Positions 25,801-33,188 of a stretch of DNA of 44,399 bases are shown here, in pieces. Origin of the DNA: Prevotella sp. (lineage in GTDB: Bacteria; Bacteroidota; Bacteroidia; Bacteroidales; Bacteroidaceae); contig JAFVEE010000166.1 in assembly GCA_017478085.1 (NCBI GenBank), forward strand, positions 1-44,399, read 5' to 3'. A program made the translations under genes and the position numbers. The stretch's first letter is position 1. Each line of letters opens with the position of its first letter. Under the pieces are notes generated by a model. That model ran no database searches and was not told where the DNA came from. It was given only the letters and a program-made list of their open reading frames with translations.

Positions 25801-26602
25801 CGCGAATCTCGCCGCCGGTGCCGGTGGCTGCGCCGTTGAAGGGCTCCACGGTAGTGGGGAAGTTGTGCGTCTCGGCCTTCAGCGAGATGACGCTCTCGAT
25901 GTCCTTCACCTGGAACCAGTCGGCTGTGCTCTGGTCTTTCGGGGCAAACTGCTCCACGACGGGGCCTTGTGCGAAGGCCACGTTGTCCTTATAGGCCGAG
26001 AGAATCTTGTTGGGGTTCTCCTGCGTGGTACGCTTGATCATCTGGAAGAGGCTCGATTCCATCTCCTTGCCGTCGATGATGAATGTGCCACCGAAAATCT
26101 TGTGGCGGCAGTGCTCCGAGTTGATCTGGGCGAAGCCGAAGATCTCTGAGTCGGTCAGCGGACGGCCGTTCTGCTTCTCCAGCCCGTGCAGGTATTCAAT
26201 CTCCTCGGGCGAGAGGGCCAGACCCTCCTGCTCGTTGTATTCCTCCAGGTTCTCCACATGCTTAATGGGCTCGGGCTTCAGGTTGATGGTGAAGATGCCC
26301 TGGTCCAGTCCGTCGTACTTGCGCTGCAGCATAGGGTCGAAAGAGTCAGCGCCCGGAAAGTATTCCTCGATGCGCTGAATGCCCTTGAGGCTCATGTTTT
26401 GCGTGATCTCGACGGCATTGGTCGACCACGGGGTGACCATCTCGCGGCGCGGGCCGATGAAGCTGCCCTCTACGCGCTCGCCTTCCAATAACGTGGCATC
26501 GCCGTAGAGCCAGCATAGTTCCTGTACTTCGTTGGGGGTGAGCTGATGGTCCACCTCGGTGGCAATCACGCTCTGTTGTGGGGTCTTGAAGAAAAGAATC
26601 AT
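22817..26602 (-). CDS. purL: Phosphoribosylformylglycinamidine synthase (large, single-chain)
   Basis: A 1261-residue cytoplasmic enzyme of purine synthesis converting FGAR, ATP and glutamine to FGAM. It has the long fused form: an N-terminal PurS-like domain, two AIRS-type halves ([55 protein letters not shown]) and a C-terminal class I glutaminase with the nucleophile in LGICNGCQ and the His-Glu of [10 protein letters not shown]. Length is normal for the family apart from the end: the last dozen residues ([13 protein letters not shown]) are encoded by repeat R2. It heads an operon with two chrA genes. A PurR-type regulator site is not recognised. The -7 element is at 26641-26649. Confidence 0.97.
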   Translation of the reverse strand: [1261 protein letters not shown]

Positions 26603-26640
26603 AATTCCTTATGTGTACCTTATTAATTATTAATTTGCCT

Positions 26641-26666
26641 GCAAAGGTACAACAAATTATAGACAT
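26641..26666 (-). promoter_or_regulatory. purL promoter
   Basis: On the minus strand the -7 TACCTTTGC runs from 26649 to 26641. A TTTGG lies 19 bp further upstream, inside the ATTTGGC/GCCAAAC region at about 26669-26684. Leader length is about 30 nt. Confidence 0.65.
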
Positions 26667-26724
26667 TGCCAAACATTTGGCCGAAAAGAAAGTCAACGCC
26701 CTGCTTATTGGCTCACTATTGTCT

Positions 26725-26809
26725 CAGTACGGAGCCCTCGTACTGTTAGTACGGAGCCTCCGAACTATCAGTACGAGGGCTCCGTACAGATGCAATGGAG
26801 GCTCCGTTG
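26725..26809. repeat. Phased palindrome array B (4 units, 22-bp period)
   Basis: Four palindromes with centres at 26735, 26757, 26779 and 26801, exactly 22 bp apart. Central pentamers are AGCCC, AGCCT, GGGCT and AGGCT (RGSCY). Arms: CAGTACG/CGTACTG (perfect 7 bp), TAGTACGG/CCGAACTA (one mismatch), GTACG/CGTAC (perfect), and CAATGG/CCGTTG (one G-T pair). Units 1 and 3 are reverse complements over 18 bp. The array lies upstream of purL (minus) and upstream of the small-RNA and ompA promoters (plus), so it cannot be a simple 3' terminator. The rest of 26660-26930 shows no gene; an 85-codon open frame at 26611 is not protein-like. Confidence 0.9.
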
Positions 26810-26938
26810 TGGCCCAGTCTGCCGCCGGAACCATCGGTAGGTGTCAAATTATAAGCAACGGAGTTTGATTTATGTCAATTAAACACCGAAACGATGCGAA
26901 AAAGTTACGATTTCGTTTGCAGGTGTTGCTAAAAGTCG

Positions 26939-26947
26939 TACCTTTGC
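26939..26947 (+). promoter_or_regulatory. -7 element of the candidate small RNA
   Basis: TACCTTTGC, followed within 75 bp by an intrinsic terminator rather than a gene. A TTTGCAGG at 26917-26924 can act as the -33 region. Confidence 0.65.
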
Positions 26948-26952
26948 AATGT

Positions 26953-27020
26953 GTTTTTCATAGTATTAGATTTAAGGTTAACAAAGGTTGGGTCACAGCG
27001 GTGACCCTTTTTTATTTTTT
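26953..27020 (+). ncRNA. Candidate ~65-nt small RNA with own promoter and terminator
   Basis: Transcription from the -7 element at 26939-26947 should begin near 26953. It should stop at a strong intrinsic terminator: stem GGGTCAC (26990-26996), loop AGCG, GTGACCC (27001-27007), then a long T-rich tract to 27020. The 35 nt before the hairpin (around TAGTATTAGATTTAAGG) are AT-rich and unstructured. No open frame of useful length is present. It could be a free small RNA or a terminated leader controlling ompA, whose own -7 element lies at 27074. It may match a known Bacteroidales RNA family, but I cannot confirm which. Confidence 0.6.
26990..27020 (+). terminator. Intrinsic terminator of the candidate small RNA
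   Basis: A 7-bp GC-rich stem (GGGTCAC/GTGACCC) with an AGCG loop is followed by TTTTTTATTTTTT. This is the clearest plus-strand terminator in the window. Confidence 0.85.
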
Positions 27021-27073
27021 GTTAAACTATTATAATTCCTTGCAACTTTCCATTGTTTTGGCCGTCATATCAG

Positions 27074-27082
27074 TAAATTTGC
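27074..27082 (+). promoter_or_regulatory. ompA-like gene promoter (-7 element)
   Basis: TAAATTTGC fits TAnnTTTGY. TTG at 27053-27055 gives an 18-bp spacer. The leader is about 30 nt to the ATG at 27119. Confidence 0.65.
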
Positions 27083-27118
27083 ACCCGAATTTGATTTTAT
27101 CATTAAAAAGTGAAAGTT

Positions 27119-27970
27119 ATGAAGAAAAGTTTGTTTATGGTGCTCACGGCAGGTCTGCTGCTGAGCAGCTGTGCCAGCAAGAAGGCCTTGCAGGCATGTC
27201 AGGATGAGAATAAATCGCTGACCACCAATCTGCAGAACGCTCGCGAAGATTTGGCCGGCAAGAACGCCCGCATTACCAGCCTTGAGGAGCAGCTGGCTGC
27301 TCAGAGGCATGCTCTCGAGGAGCAGAAGAAGCAGACCACCAATCTGCAGGCTTCGCTCGACAAGAGCCTCTCGAACGCATCGCAGAACAACGTGTCGATA
27401 GAGAAGCTGGTCGACCAGATCAACGAGTCGAACCAGTACATCCGCCATCTGGTCGAGGTGAAGTCGAAGAGCGACTCGCTGAACCTGGTGCTGACCAACA
27501 ACCTGACCCGCTCGCTCTCGAAGGAAGAGCTGAAGGAGGTCGACGTGCAGGTGCTGAAGGGCGTGGTCTACATCTCGCTGGCCGACAATATGCTCTACAA
27601 GAGCGGCAGCTACGAAATCAACGACCGTGCCGCCGAGACGCTGTCGAAGATTGCCAAGATCATCACCGACTACAAGGACTACGACGTGCTAATCGAGGGT
27701 AACACCGACGATGTGCCCATCAAGCGCGAGAACATTCGCAACAACTGGGACCTCTCGTGTCTGCGTGCCTCGAGCGTGGTGCAGGAGCTGCAGAACAAGT
27801 ATGGCGTAGACCCCAAGCGCCTGACCGCCGGTGGCCGTGGCGAGTACAACCCCCTGCAGAGCAACGACACCGAGCTGGGCAAGCAGCGCAACCGCCGCAC
27901 CCAGATCATCATCACGCCGAAGCTCGACGAGTTTATGGAGCTCATCGGCGAGGCTCCCGAGACGAAGTAA
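27119..27970 (+). CDS. OmpA-family lipoprotein with coiled coil
   Basis: A 283-residue outer-membrane-associated lipoprotein (GLLLSSC, acylated Cys18). Residues ~25-125 form a long coiled coil rich in Glu, Lys and Gln. Residues ~150-270 are the OmpA peptidoglycan-binding domain (LIEGNTDDVPIKRENIRNNW, LSCLRASSVVQEL, RLTAGGRGEYNP, NRRTQIIITP). It probably ties the outer membrane to the cell wall, in the manner of Pal. The frame extends to a GTG at 27110, but the ATG at 27119 gives a standard signal peptide. It has its own promoter and a strong terminator at 27991. Confidence 0.92.
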   Translation: MKKSLFMVLTAGLLLSSCASKKALQACQDENKSLTTNLQNAREDLAGKNARITSLEEQLAAQRHALEEQKKQTTNLQASLDKSLSNASQNNVSIEKLVDQINESNQYIRHLVEVKSKSDSLNLVLTNNLTRSLSKEELKEVDVQVLKGVVYISLADNMLYKSGSYEINDRAAETLSKIAKIITDYKDYDVLIEGNTDDVPIKRENIRNNWDLSCLRASSVVQELQNKYGVDPKRLTAGGRGEYNPLQSNDTELGKQRNRRTQIIITPKLDEFMELIGEAPETK

Positions 27971-27990
27971 CCTACGAATATCCATGACAC

Positions 27991-28021
27991 GCCCCCTCTC
28001 CTTGGCGGGAGGGGGCTTTTT
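27991..28021 (+). terminator. Intrinsic terminator after the OmpA-like gene
   Basis: Stem GCCCCCTC (27991-27998) with GAGGGGGC (28009-28016), then TTTTT (28017-28021). The downstream GH43 gene begins only 24 bp later and has no visible promoter of its own, so it may depend on read-through. Confidence 0.8.
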
Positions 28022-28044
28022 CAATGAATAACCCAAACAAAACT

Positions 28045-29091
28045 ATGAAGAAGCTACTACTTTCTGCTACACTGGCCATCGCTGCCGTGTCGGCCTCGGC
28101 CCAGAACTACGTGAAGGGCGACTATGGCTACCTGTACTGCCACATGAGCGACCGTGGCGAATACACGGCCTACGCCATCAGCCGCGATGGCTACAACTAC
28201 GAGGACATTCTTGATGGCAATGCCATTATGGACCCCAAGGAGCACGCCCGCATTGAGGGCGGCCAGCGCGATGCCTTCATCACCCGTGCCTACAACGGCA
28301 AGGGCTTCGTGATGGTGACCACCGATATGTGCGTGGCCAAGAGCCATATCTGGGACAACTACGGCATAGACCTGCTGAAGAGCGACGACCTGATTCACTG
28401 GACCAGCGTGACCTTCGACTACCGCAAGGGCACCAGCATCTTCAGCAACCCCGACGCCCCCAGCGTCTACAAGGACTGGTCGACCATCAACCGCGTGTGG
28501 GCCCCGCAGATTTTCTGGGATCCCAACTACGTGTGGGAGAATGGCGACAAGGGCGGCTACTGCATCTACTACTCGATGCTGAACCGCCCCGAGGAGCAGT
28601 ATGACCGTATGTACTACTCTTATGCCGACAAGTCGTTCACCCGCCTCACGCAGCCCAAGCTGCTCTTCGACTGGGGCTATGCCACCATCGATGCCGACAT
28701 CAACCTGCTCGACGATGGGCTCTACCACATGCTCATCAAGAAAGAGGGCGGCAAGCCCGGCATCTACACGGCCACGTCGAAGCACCTGACCAGCGGTTGG
28801 GGCGAGCCGGTGGAGGACGACTACGTGAGCTTCGAGGGCAAGAAGAAGTGCGAGGGCTCGAGCGCCTTCCAGCTCATGGGCGACAAGACCTGGCGCGTGG
28901 CCTACATTCAGTATAGCGACAACCCCAAGCACTACCGCATCTGCGAGGCCGACGAGAACCTGCGCAACTTCCGCAATCCCGTCGACATCAAGGGCGTCAC
29001 CGGCCCGCAGCACGGTTCGTTTATGCGACTGACCAAGAAAGAATATAAGCGACTGAAGAAATGGAGACCCACCCCCAGCCCCTCCCTATAG
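28045..29091 (+). CDS. GH43-like secreted beta-propeller glycosidase
   Basis: A 348-residue secreted protein with signal peptide ending near ASAQ (residue 20). Its five-bladed propeller motifs resemble GH43 (RVWAPQIFWDPNYVW, IDADINLLDDGLYHMLIKKE, GIYTATSKHLTSGWGEP, CEGSSAFQL with a candidate acid Glu). The usual N-terminal HDP base motif is not obvious; DAFITRAYNGKGFVM may take its place, so substrate and activity are uncertain. The ATG at 28024 would sit on the end of the ompA terminator, and 28045 gives a clean signal peptide. The last residues, RPTPSPSL, and the stop codon are encoded within repeat R3. Confidence 0.8.
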   Translation: MKKLLLSATLAIAAVSASAQNYVKGDYGYLYCHMSDRGEYTAYAISRDGYNYEDILDGNAIMDPKEHARIEGGQRDAFITRAYNGKGFVMVTTDMCVAKSHIWDNYGIDLLKSDDLIHWTSVTFDYRKGTSIFSNPDAPSVYKDWSTINRVWAPQIFWDPNYVWENGDKGGYCIYYSMLNRPEEQYDRMYYSYADKSFTRLTQPKLLFDWGYATIDADINLLDDGLYHMLIKKEGGKPGIYTATSKHLTSGWGEPVEDDYVSFEGKKKCEGSSAFQLMGDKTWRVAYIQYSDNPKHYRICEADENLRNFRNPVDIKGVTGPQHGSFMRLTKKEYKRLKKWRPTPSPSL

Positions 29092-29264
29092 GGAGAGGGG
29101 GGATATAGACCTGCAAAAACGATATGAGTAAGAAAAACAAAAGAGAGGTGCACGTCCCGCCCCAGAAAGCTAGCCACCTGCAACCAAACGTCCCCAAAAA
29201 CGGAGGTCATCAGGCGAAAGAACTATCTACTCCCCTCTCTGCAGGGAGGGGTAGGGGGTGGGTC
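29066..29264. repeat. Inverted pair of G-rich REP-like repeats (R3, R4)
   Basis: R3 (29066-29103, minus orientation) and R4 (29229-29264, plus orientation) carry the palindromic head (CCTCCCTATAGGGAGAGG; CCCCTCTCTGCAGGGAGGGG) and the GGGGGTGGG tail seen in R1 and R2. Their heads face each other across about 125 bp. R3 encodes the end and stop of the GH43-like protein. R4 encodes STPLSAGRGRGW near the N-terminus of the second DUF6057 protein. Confidence 0.85.
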
Positions 29265-31115
29265 AGTTGGGCTTTCTGGGGATGGGGGCTTCCAATTCTG
29301 GCCTTGCTTGCCACCTTCATCATCCTGACAACCTGCGAGAGCGACTACCTGCTGCGGGCGCAGGAGCTGAACCTGTTTCTCTACACCCCGCTGTTCTTCA
29401 AGCAGCAGATGGTGGTGGCAGGCGGCATGCTCACCTACGCAGGTACCTATTTCACCCAGTACTTCTATCACCCCTGGTTGGGCACGCTGCTGCTCTGCCT
29501 GTGGCTTGGGCTGCTGATGTGGCTGGTCTACAAGGCCTTCCGCATTTCGCCCCGCTGGTCGGTCCTGCTGCTGGTGCCCGTGGCACTGGTGCTCATCACC
29601 GACTTCAACCTGGGTTACTGGCTCTACTACCTGAAGCTGCGCGGCCACTTCTTTATTGCCGTGATGGGCACCTCGGCCGCCGTGGCGCTGGTCTGGGCCT
29701 ACCGCGCCGCCATAGTCTCTGTGGGCCGCGATTCTATCGCGGCATCCCGGGCAGCCTGCGCCCTGGCACTGATGGTGGTGGCTGCCCTGGCAGGCTACCC
29801 CCTGCTGGGCTTCTACGGCCTGCTGGCCGTTGCGCTGATGGGCATCATCAGCTGGCGGCTGCCCTTGTCGCTGCCCCTGAAGGCCGCTGCCAGCATCCTG
29901 GCCGTGCTGCTCATCGCCTTCGTGCCCATGCTCTACTACCGTCAGGTGTACTATCAGGCCAACTCCGACTTCATCTGGTGGCAGGCACTACCCATCTACC
30001 CCGACTGCGAAGGCCTTTCTCCCTACTACTGGACCTACATCATCCTGTCGCTCTTCCTGGCCGTGCTGGCCGCCTGCTATGGGCTGAAGAGCAAACTGCT
30101 GGCCCGCACCGGGCTCTGGGCCGGGGCGCAACTGCTGCTCGTGGCCGCCATCGTGTGGGGCACGTGGCACTTCTGGTTCAAGGACAAGACCTTCCACGAG
30201 GAGATTCAGATGAATGCCTGCGTAGACCAGCTGGACTGGGAGGGCGTGCTCAGCATAGCCCGGCAGCACGAGGGCGAGCCCACCCGCATGATGGTGACGC
30301 TGAAGAACCTGGCCCTCTTCAAGCTGGGACGCGCCGGCAACGAGATGTACACCTACCGCGACGGTGCCCGCAAGCCTGCCGCCGACTTCGAGCTGCGTAT
30401 GGCCCAGCTGAGTGGCAAGAACCTCTACCTGCACTACGGCTTGCCCAACTACTGCTACCGCTGGTGTCTGGAAGACGGCGTGGAGATGGGCTGGCGTGTG
30501 GAGCACCTGAAGTACCTGGTGCGCTGCGCCATCTTGAACAAGGAATATGAGGTGGCCCAGAAATACATGGACCTGCTGAAGCAAACGAAGTACTACGGCG
30601 ACTGGGCTGCCCACTACGAGCAAATGGCCTGGGCTGAGGATGAGGGCGTCGTGAAGAACGACCCCGAGCTGGGCCCCGTGCTCCGGCTGATGAACGGCCT
30701 CGACATCCTGGGCAGCGACCAGTCGCTGGTAGAGCTGTTTCTGCTGAACATTCAGGCCTACCGGCAGACCGACGACCTGGCGTGTGCCGAACTGGTGCTC
30801 ATCTCGGCCCTGCAGCTGAAGGACATTCCCACCTTCTGGCGGGCCTTCAACCAGTATGCCCTGCTGAAGAAAGACGGGATCATTCCCCGCCACTATCAGG
30901 AGGCTGCCTATCTGTATGGCCATTTGGAGAACCATGTTGACATTAGCCACATGCCCTTCGACCAGAGCGTGCGCGACAGCTACGAAGGTTTCATGCAGAT
31001 GGCCCAGCGGTATCGCGGTATGAGCGAGGAGCAGATGAAGGAAGTGTTCTACCCCCGCTACGGCAACACCTTCTATTATAACTACTTCCTGATGCGCCAC
31101 ATGAAATCGTACTAA
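29124..31115 (+). CDS. Polytopic membrane protein, DUF6057-like, copy 2 (long form)
   Basis: A 663-residue membrane protein paralogous to the one at 3254. Residues 1-45 are a hydrophilic extension partly encoded by repeat R4 and absent from the other copy. Next come about ten membrane segments (about 48-355), then a helical soluble domain with the shared motif YGLPNYCYRWCLEDGVEMGW. A further ~100-residue helical C-terminus (ending with YPRYGNTFYYNYFLMRHM) is missing from copy 1. Function is unknown. An internal start after the extension would restore the copy 1 N-terminus, but no ATG lies between residue 1 and the first membrane helix, so the extension is probably translated. The paired CxxCH lipoprotein gene starts 4 nt after its stop. 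Confidence 0.8.
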   Translation: MSKKNKREVHVPPQKASHLQPNVPKNGGHQAKELSTPLSAGRGRGWVSWAFWGWGLPILALLATFIILTTCESDYLLRAQELNLFLYTPLFFKQQMVVAGGMLTYAGTYFTQYFYHPWLGTLLLCLWLGLLMWLVYKAFRISPRWSVLLLVPVALVLITDFNLGYWLYYLKLRGHFFIAVMGTSAAVALVWAYRAAIVSVGRDSIAASRAACALALMVVAALAGYPLLGFYGLLAVALMGIISWRLPLSLPLKAAASILAVLLIAFVPMLYYRQVYYQANSDFIWWQALPIYPDCEGLSPYYWTYIILSLFLAVLAACYGLKSKLLARTGLWAGAQLLLVAAIVWGTWHFWFKDKTFHEEIQMNACVDQLDWEGVLSIARQHEGEPTRMMVTLKNLALFKLGRAGNEMYTYRDGARKPAADFELRMAQLSGKNLYLHYGLPNYCYRWCLEDGVEMGWRVEHLKYLVRCAILNKEYEVAQKYMDLLKQTKYYGDWAAHYEQMAWAEDEGVVKNDPELGPVLRLMNGLDILGSDQSLVELFLLNIQAYRQTDDLACAELVLISALQLKDIPTFWRAFNQYALLKKDGIIPRHYQEAAYLYGHLENHVDISHMPFDQSVRDSYEGFMQMAQRYRGMSEEQMKEVFYPRYGNTFYYNYFLMRHMKSY

Positions 31116-31119
31116 GACT

Positions 31120-32619
31120 ATGGTAAAGAAATATTTTGCATGTATGGCCGCGATGTTGCTGCTGGCCTGCAACAAGGCCGAGGTGCCCGCCAACTATACC
31201 GAGGCCGAGGCACCGGCCACCATCTATCCCGACTATCAGGGCGTTACGGTGCCCGTGAACCTGGCTCCGTTGCGCTTCCAGTGGGCGGGCGAGGCCGACG
31301 AGGTGGTGGCCCGCCTCAGCGTGGCCGATGAGGAACTGGTGCTCGGCGGGCCGAAGATCTGCCCCACGACCGCTGAGTGGCAACAGCTGGTGGCCAAGGC
31401 CGTGGGCGGCGACTCCATTCGCGTGGACCTGTATGTGAAGCAGCAGGAGACCTGGCAGCACTACAAGCCCTTCGGCATCTATGTGTCTCCCGACAGCATC
31501 GACCCCTGGATCTCGTACCGCCTCATCTCGCCCAGCTACGTCACCTACGAAGAGCTCACGCTCAACCAGCGCTGTCTGGAGAGCTACGAGGAGCGCGTCA
31601 TCTACGACAACATACTGTGCAGCACCGAGCAGAACGGCCAGTGCATCAACTGCCACCATAGTCAGCTGGGCAACCCGCAGCGCACGCTGTTCCATGCCCG
31701 CCAGAACCTGGGCGGCACGATGATCAACTACGACGGTCAGCTGCTCAAGGTGAACCTGAAGACCGACTCGACCCTCTCGGCAGGCGTCTACCCCGCCTGG
31801 CACCCCACGCAGCAAAGCCTCATTGCCTTCTCGACCAACCTGACGATGCAGAGCTTCCATACACGCGACATCGACAAGATTGAGGTGCTCGACTCGCAGA
31901 GCGACCTCATTCTCTACGACATCGAGAAGAACGAGGTGACCACCGTCGAGAACGACTCAACGGAGTTTGAGACCTTCCCCTGCTGGACACCCGATGGCCG
32001 CTGGCTCTACTACTCGTCGGCCCACTTCGAGTATGGCGACACCGTTCATAATCATGAGGGCGAGAGCATTATTCGCTATAAGGACATTCGCTATAACATC
32101 TACCGCAAGGCGTTCGACCCCACGACGCGCCAGTTTGGCCCGCGTGAGGTGGTGTTCCGTGCCGACTCGATGGGGCTGAGTGCCACGCTGCCGCGCATCT
32201 CGCCCGACGGTCGCTGGCTACTGGCTGCCGTGGGCGAGTGGGGCACGTTCCACATCTGGCACCGCGATGCCGACCTGTGGCTCATCGACCTGCAGCAGCA
32301 GAACGAGGCTCGCCCTTTCAGCGAGGTGAACAGCGAGAGCGTGGAGTCGTATCACACCTGGAGCCACGACGGACGGTGGATCGTGTTCAGCAGCCGCCGC
32401 TACGATGGCAACTTCACCCGCCCCTTCTTTGCCCACGTCGACAAGGACGGCCACGCCACCAAGCCCTTCGAACTGCCTGCCGAGGATCCCAACTACCACC
32501 GCGAGCTGATGAAGAGCTACAACGTGCCCGAGTTCCTGCGCGGCCCCGTTGAGATAGCCCCGCAGACCTTTGCCGACGCGCTGAAGAAAGATGCCAAGGC
32601 TGCCGGCTACAAAAAATGA
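31120..32619 (+). CDS. Lipoprotein with CxxCH haem motif and PD40 beta-propeller, copy 2
   Basis: A 499-residue predicted lipoprotein (AAMLLLAC, acylated Cys17), closely similar to the protein at 4762 over its full length. It has the N-terminal IYPDYQGVTVPVNLAPL domain, then GQCINCHHS with haem-binding Cys175, Cys178 and His179. The propeller follows, with YPAWHP, FPCWTPDGRWLYY, ISPDGRWLLA and YHTWSHDGRWIVF. It is predicted to be a periplasmic or surface c-type haem protein; its electron partner is unknown. It follows the membrane protein by 4 nt, exactly as in copy 1. The gene order therefore has been kept through the duplication. The last 13 bp overlap the convergent phosphopantetheinyl transferase gene. 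Confidence 0.83.
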   Translation: MVKKYFACMAAMLLLACNKAEVPANYTEAEAPATIYPDYQGVTVPVNLAPLRFQWAGEADEVVARLSVADEELVLGGPKICPTTAEWQQLVAKAVGGDSIRVDLYVKQQETWQHYKPFGIYVSPDSIDPWISYRLISPSYVTYEELTLNQRCLESYEERVIYDNILCSTEQNGQCINCHHSQLGNPQRTLFHARQNLGGTMINYDGQLLKVNLKTDSTLSAGVYPAWHPTQQSLIAFSTNLTMQSFHTRDIDKIEVLDSQSDLILYDIEKNEVTTVENDSTEFETFPCWTPDGRWLYYSSAHFEYGDTVHNHEGESIIRYKDIRYNIYRKAFDPTTRQFGPREVVFRADSMGLSATLPRISPDGRWLLAAVGEWGTFHIWHRDADLWLIDLQQQNEARPFSEVNSESVESYHTWSHDGRWIVFSSRRYDGNFTRPFFAHVDKDGHATKPFELPAEDPNYHRELMKSYNVPEFLRGPVEIAPQTFADALKKDAKAAGYKK

Positions 32620-33170
32620 CAAACCGTATAGACATACCGCTCGTCGGGGCTTACCACCGTGGTAAACTCCGACGAGCTGTCTTTTAGTACGTCCTTCAAG
32701 TTGTTGCGAATGCCCTCGCCCGTGAGCTTCAGCACGGCTTCCTTCATCGTCCAGAAACGCGTAAAGGCCACGTCGGGGCGGGCGGCATTCTGTATGCGCT
32801 CCATCTCCTCGTCGTTCATCGTATACCGGACCAGCGTGTCCTTATACTCGCGCACCGACTCCACATCGACCCCTATGGGCCTGTCGCTCAGCACGCATAC
32901 GGCGGCCTCGCGGCAGTGGCTCAGGTTGAAGTGAATCGCCGGGTGCCCCACGATGCTGGGCTTGCCGTGCTCGCCATACTCAAACAGCGGCTTCTCTTCG
33001 ATGCCATACTCCCGTTGAAGCCCTTCGCACAGCAGCAGATAGGCCGCCGCACAGGTGCGCCGCCCCAGCTCGTGGCGGAAGCGCAATGCCTGCTCCCGCC
33101 GTTGCTGCGACAGTTGCTGCAAGGCCTCGTCGAGGTCAAAGTCCCATATATGATCGTTCAAATAGAGCAT
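32607..33170 (-). CDS. 4'-phosphopantetheinyl transferase (Sfp-like)
   Basis: A 187-residue enzyme that moves the phosphopantetheine arm of CoA onto a carrier-protein serine. The superfamily signatures are intact: IGVDVES with Mg ligands Asp102 and Glu104, and FWTMKEAVLKLTGEG with Trp140, Lys143 and Glu144. It belongs to the Sfp/Gsp group rather than the short AcpS type. No polyketide or peptide synthetase is in the window, so the carrier is unknown and could be the fatty-acid ACP. The start at 33170 lies 10 bp after the -7 element; an ATG further upstream (33209) would precede the promoter and is rejected. Confidence 0.9.
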   Translation of the reverse strand: MLYLNDHIWDFDLDEALQQLSQQRREQALRFRHELGRRTCAAAYLLLCEGLQREYGIEEKPLFEYGEHGKPSIVGHPAIHFNLSHCREAAVCVLSDRPIGVDVESVREYKDTLVRYTMNDEEMERIQNAARPDVAFTRFWTMKEAVLKLTGEGIRNNLKDVLKDSSSEFTTVVSPDERYVYTVCHFL

Positions 33171-33179
33171 CTTGCGGGT

Positions 33180-33188
33180 GCAAAGGTA
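33180..33188 (-). promoter_or_regulatory. -7 element of the phosphopantetheinyl transferase gene
   Basis: TACCTTTGC on the minus strand, ending 9 bp before the ATG. The transcript should start about 4 nt before the start codon. Confidence 0.65.

Noticed and set aside
26611-26868. 85-codon frame between purL and the small RNA
   Set aside because: It runs through the purL promoter and palindrome array B; composition is not protein-like.
28024-28044. GH43 start at 28024
   Set aside because: It falls immediately after the terminator T-run and would add residues before a clean signal peptide that begins at 28045.
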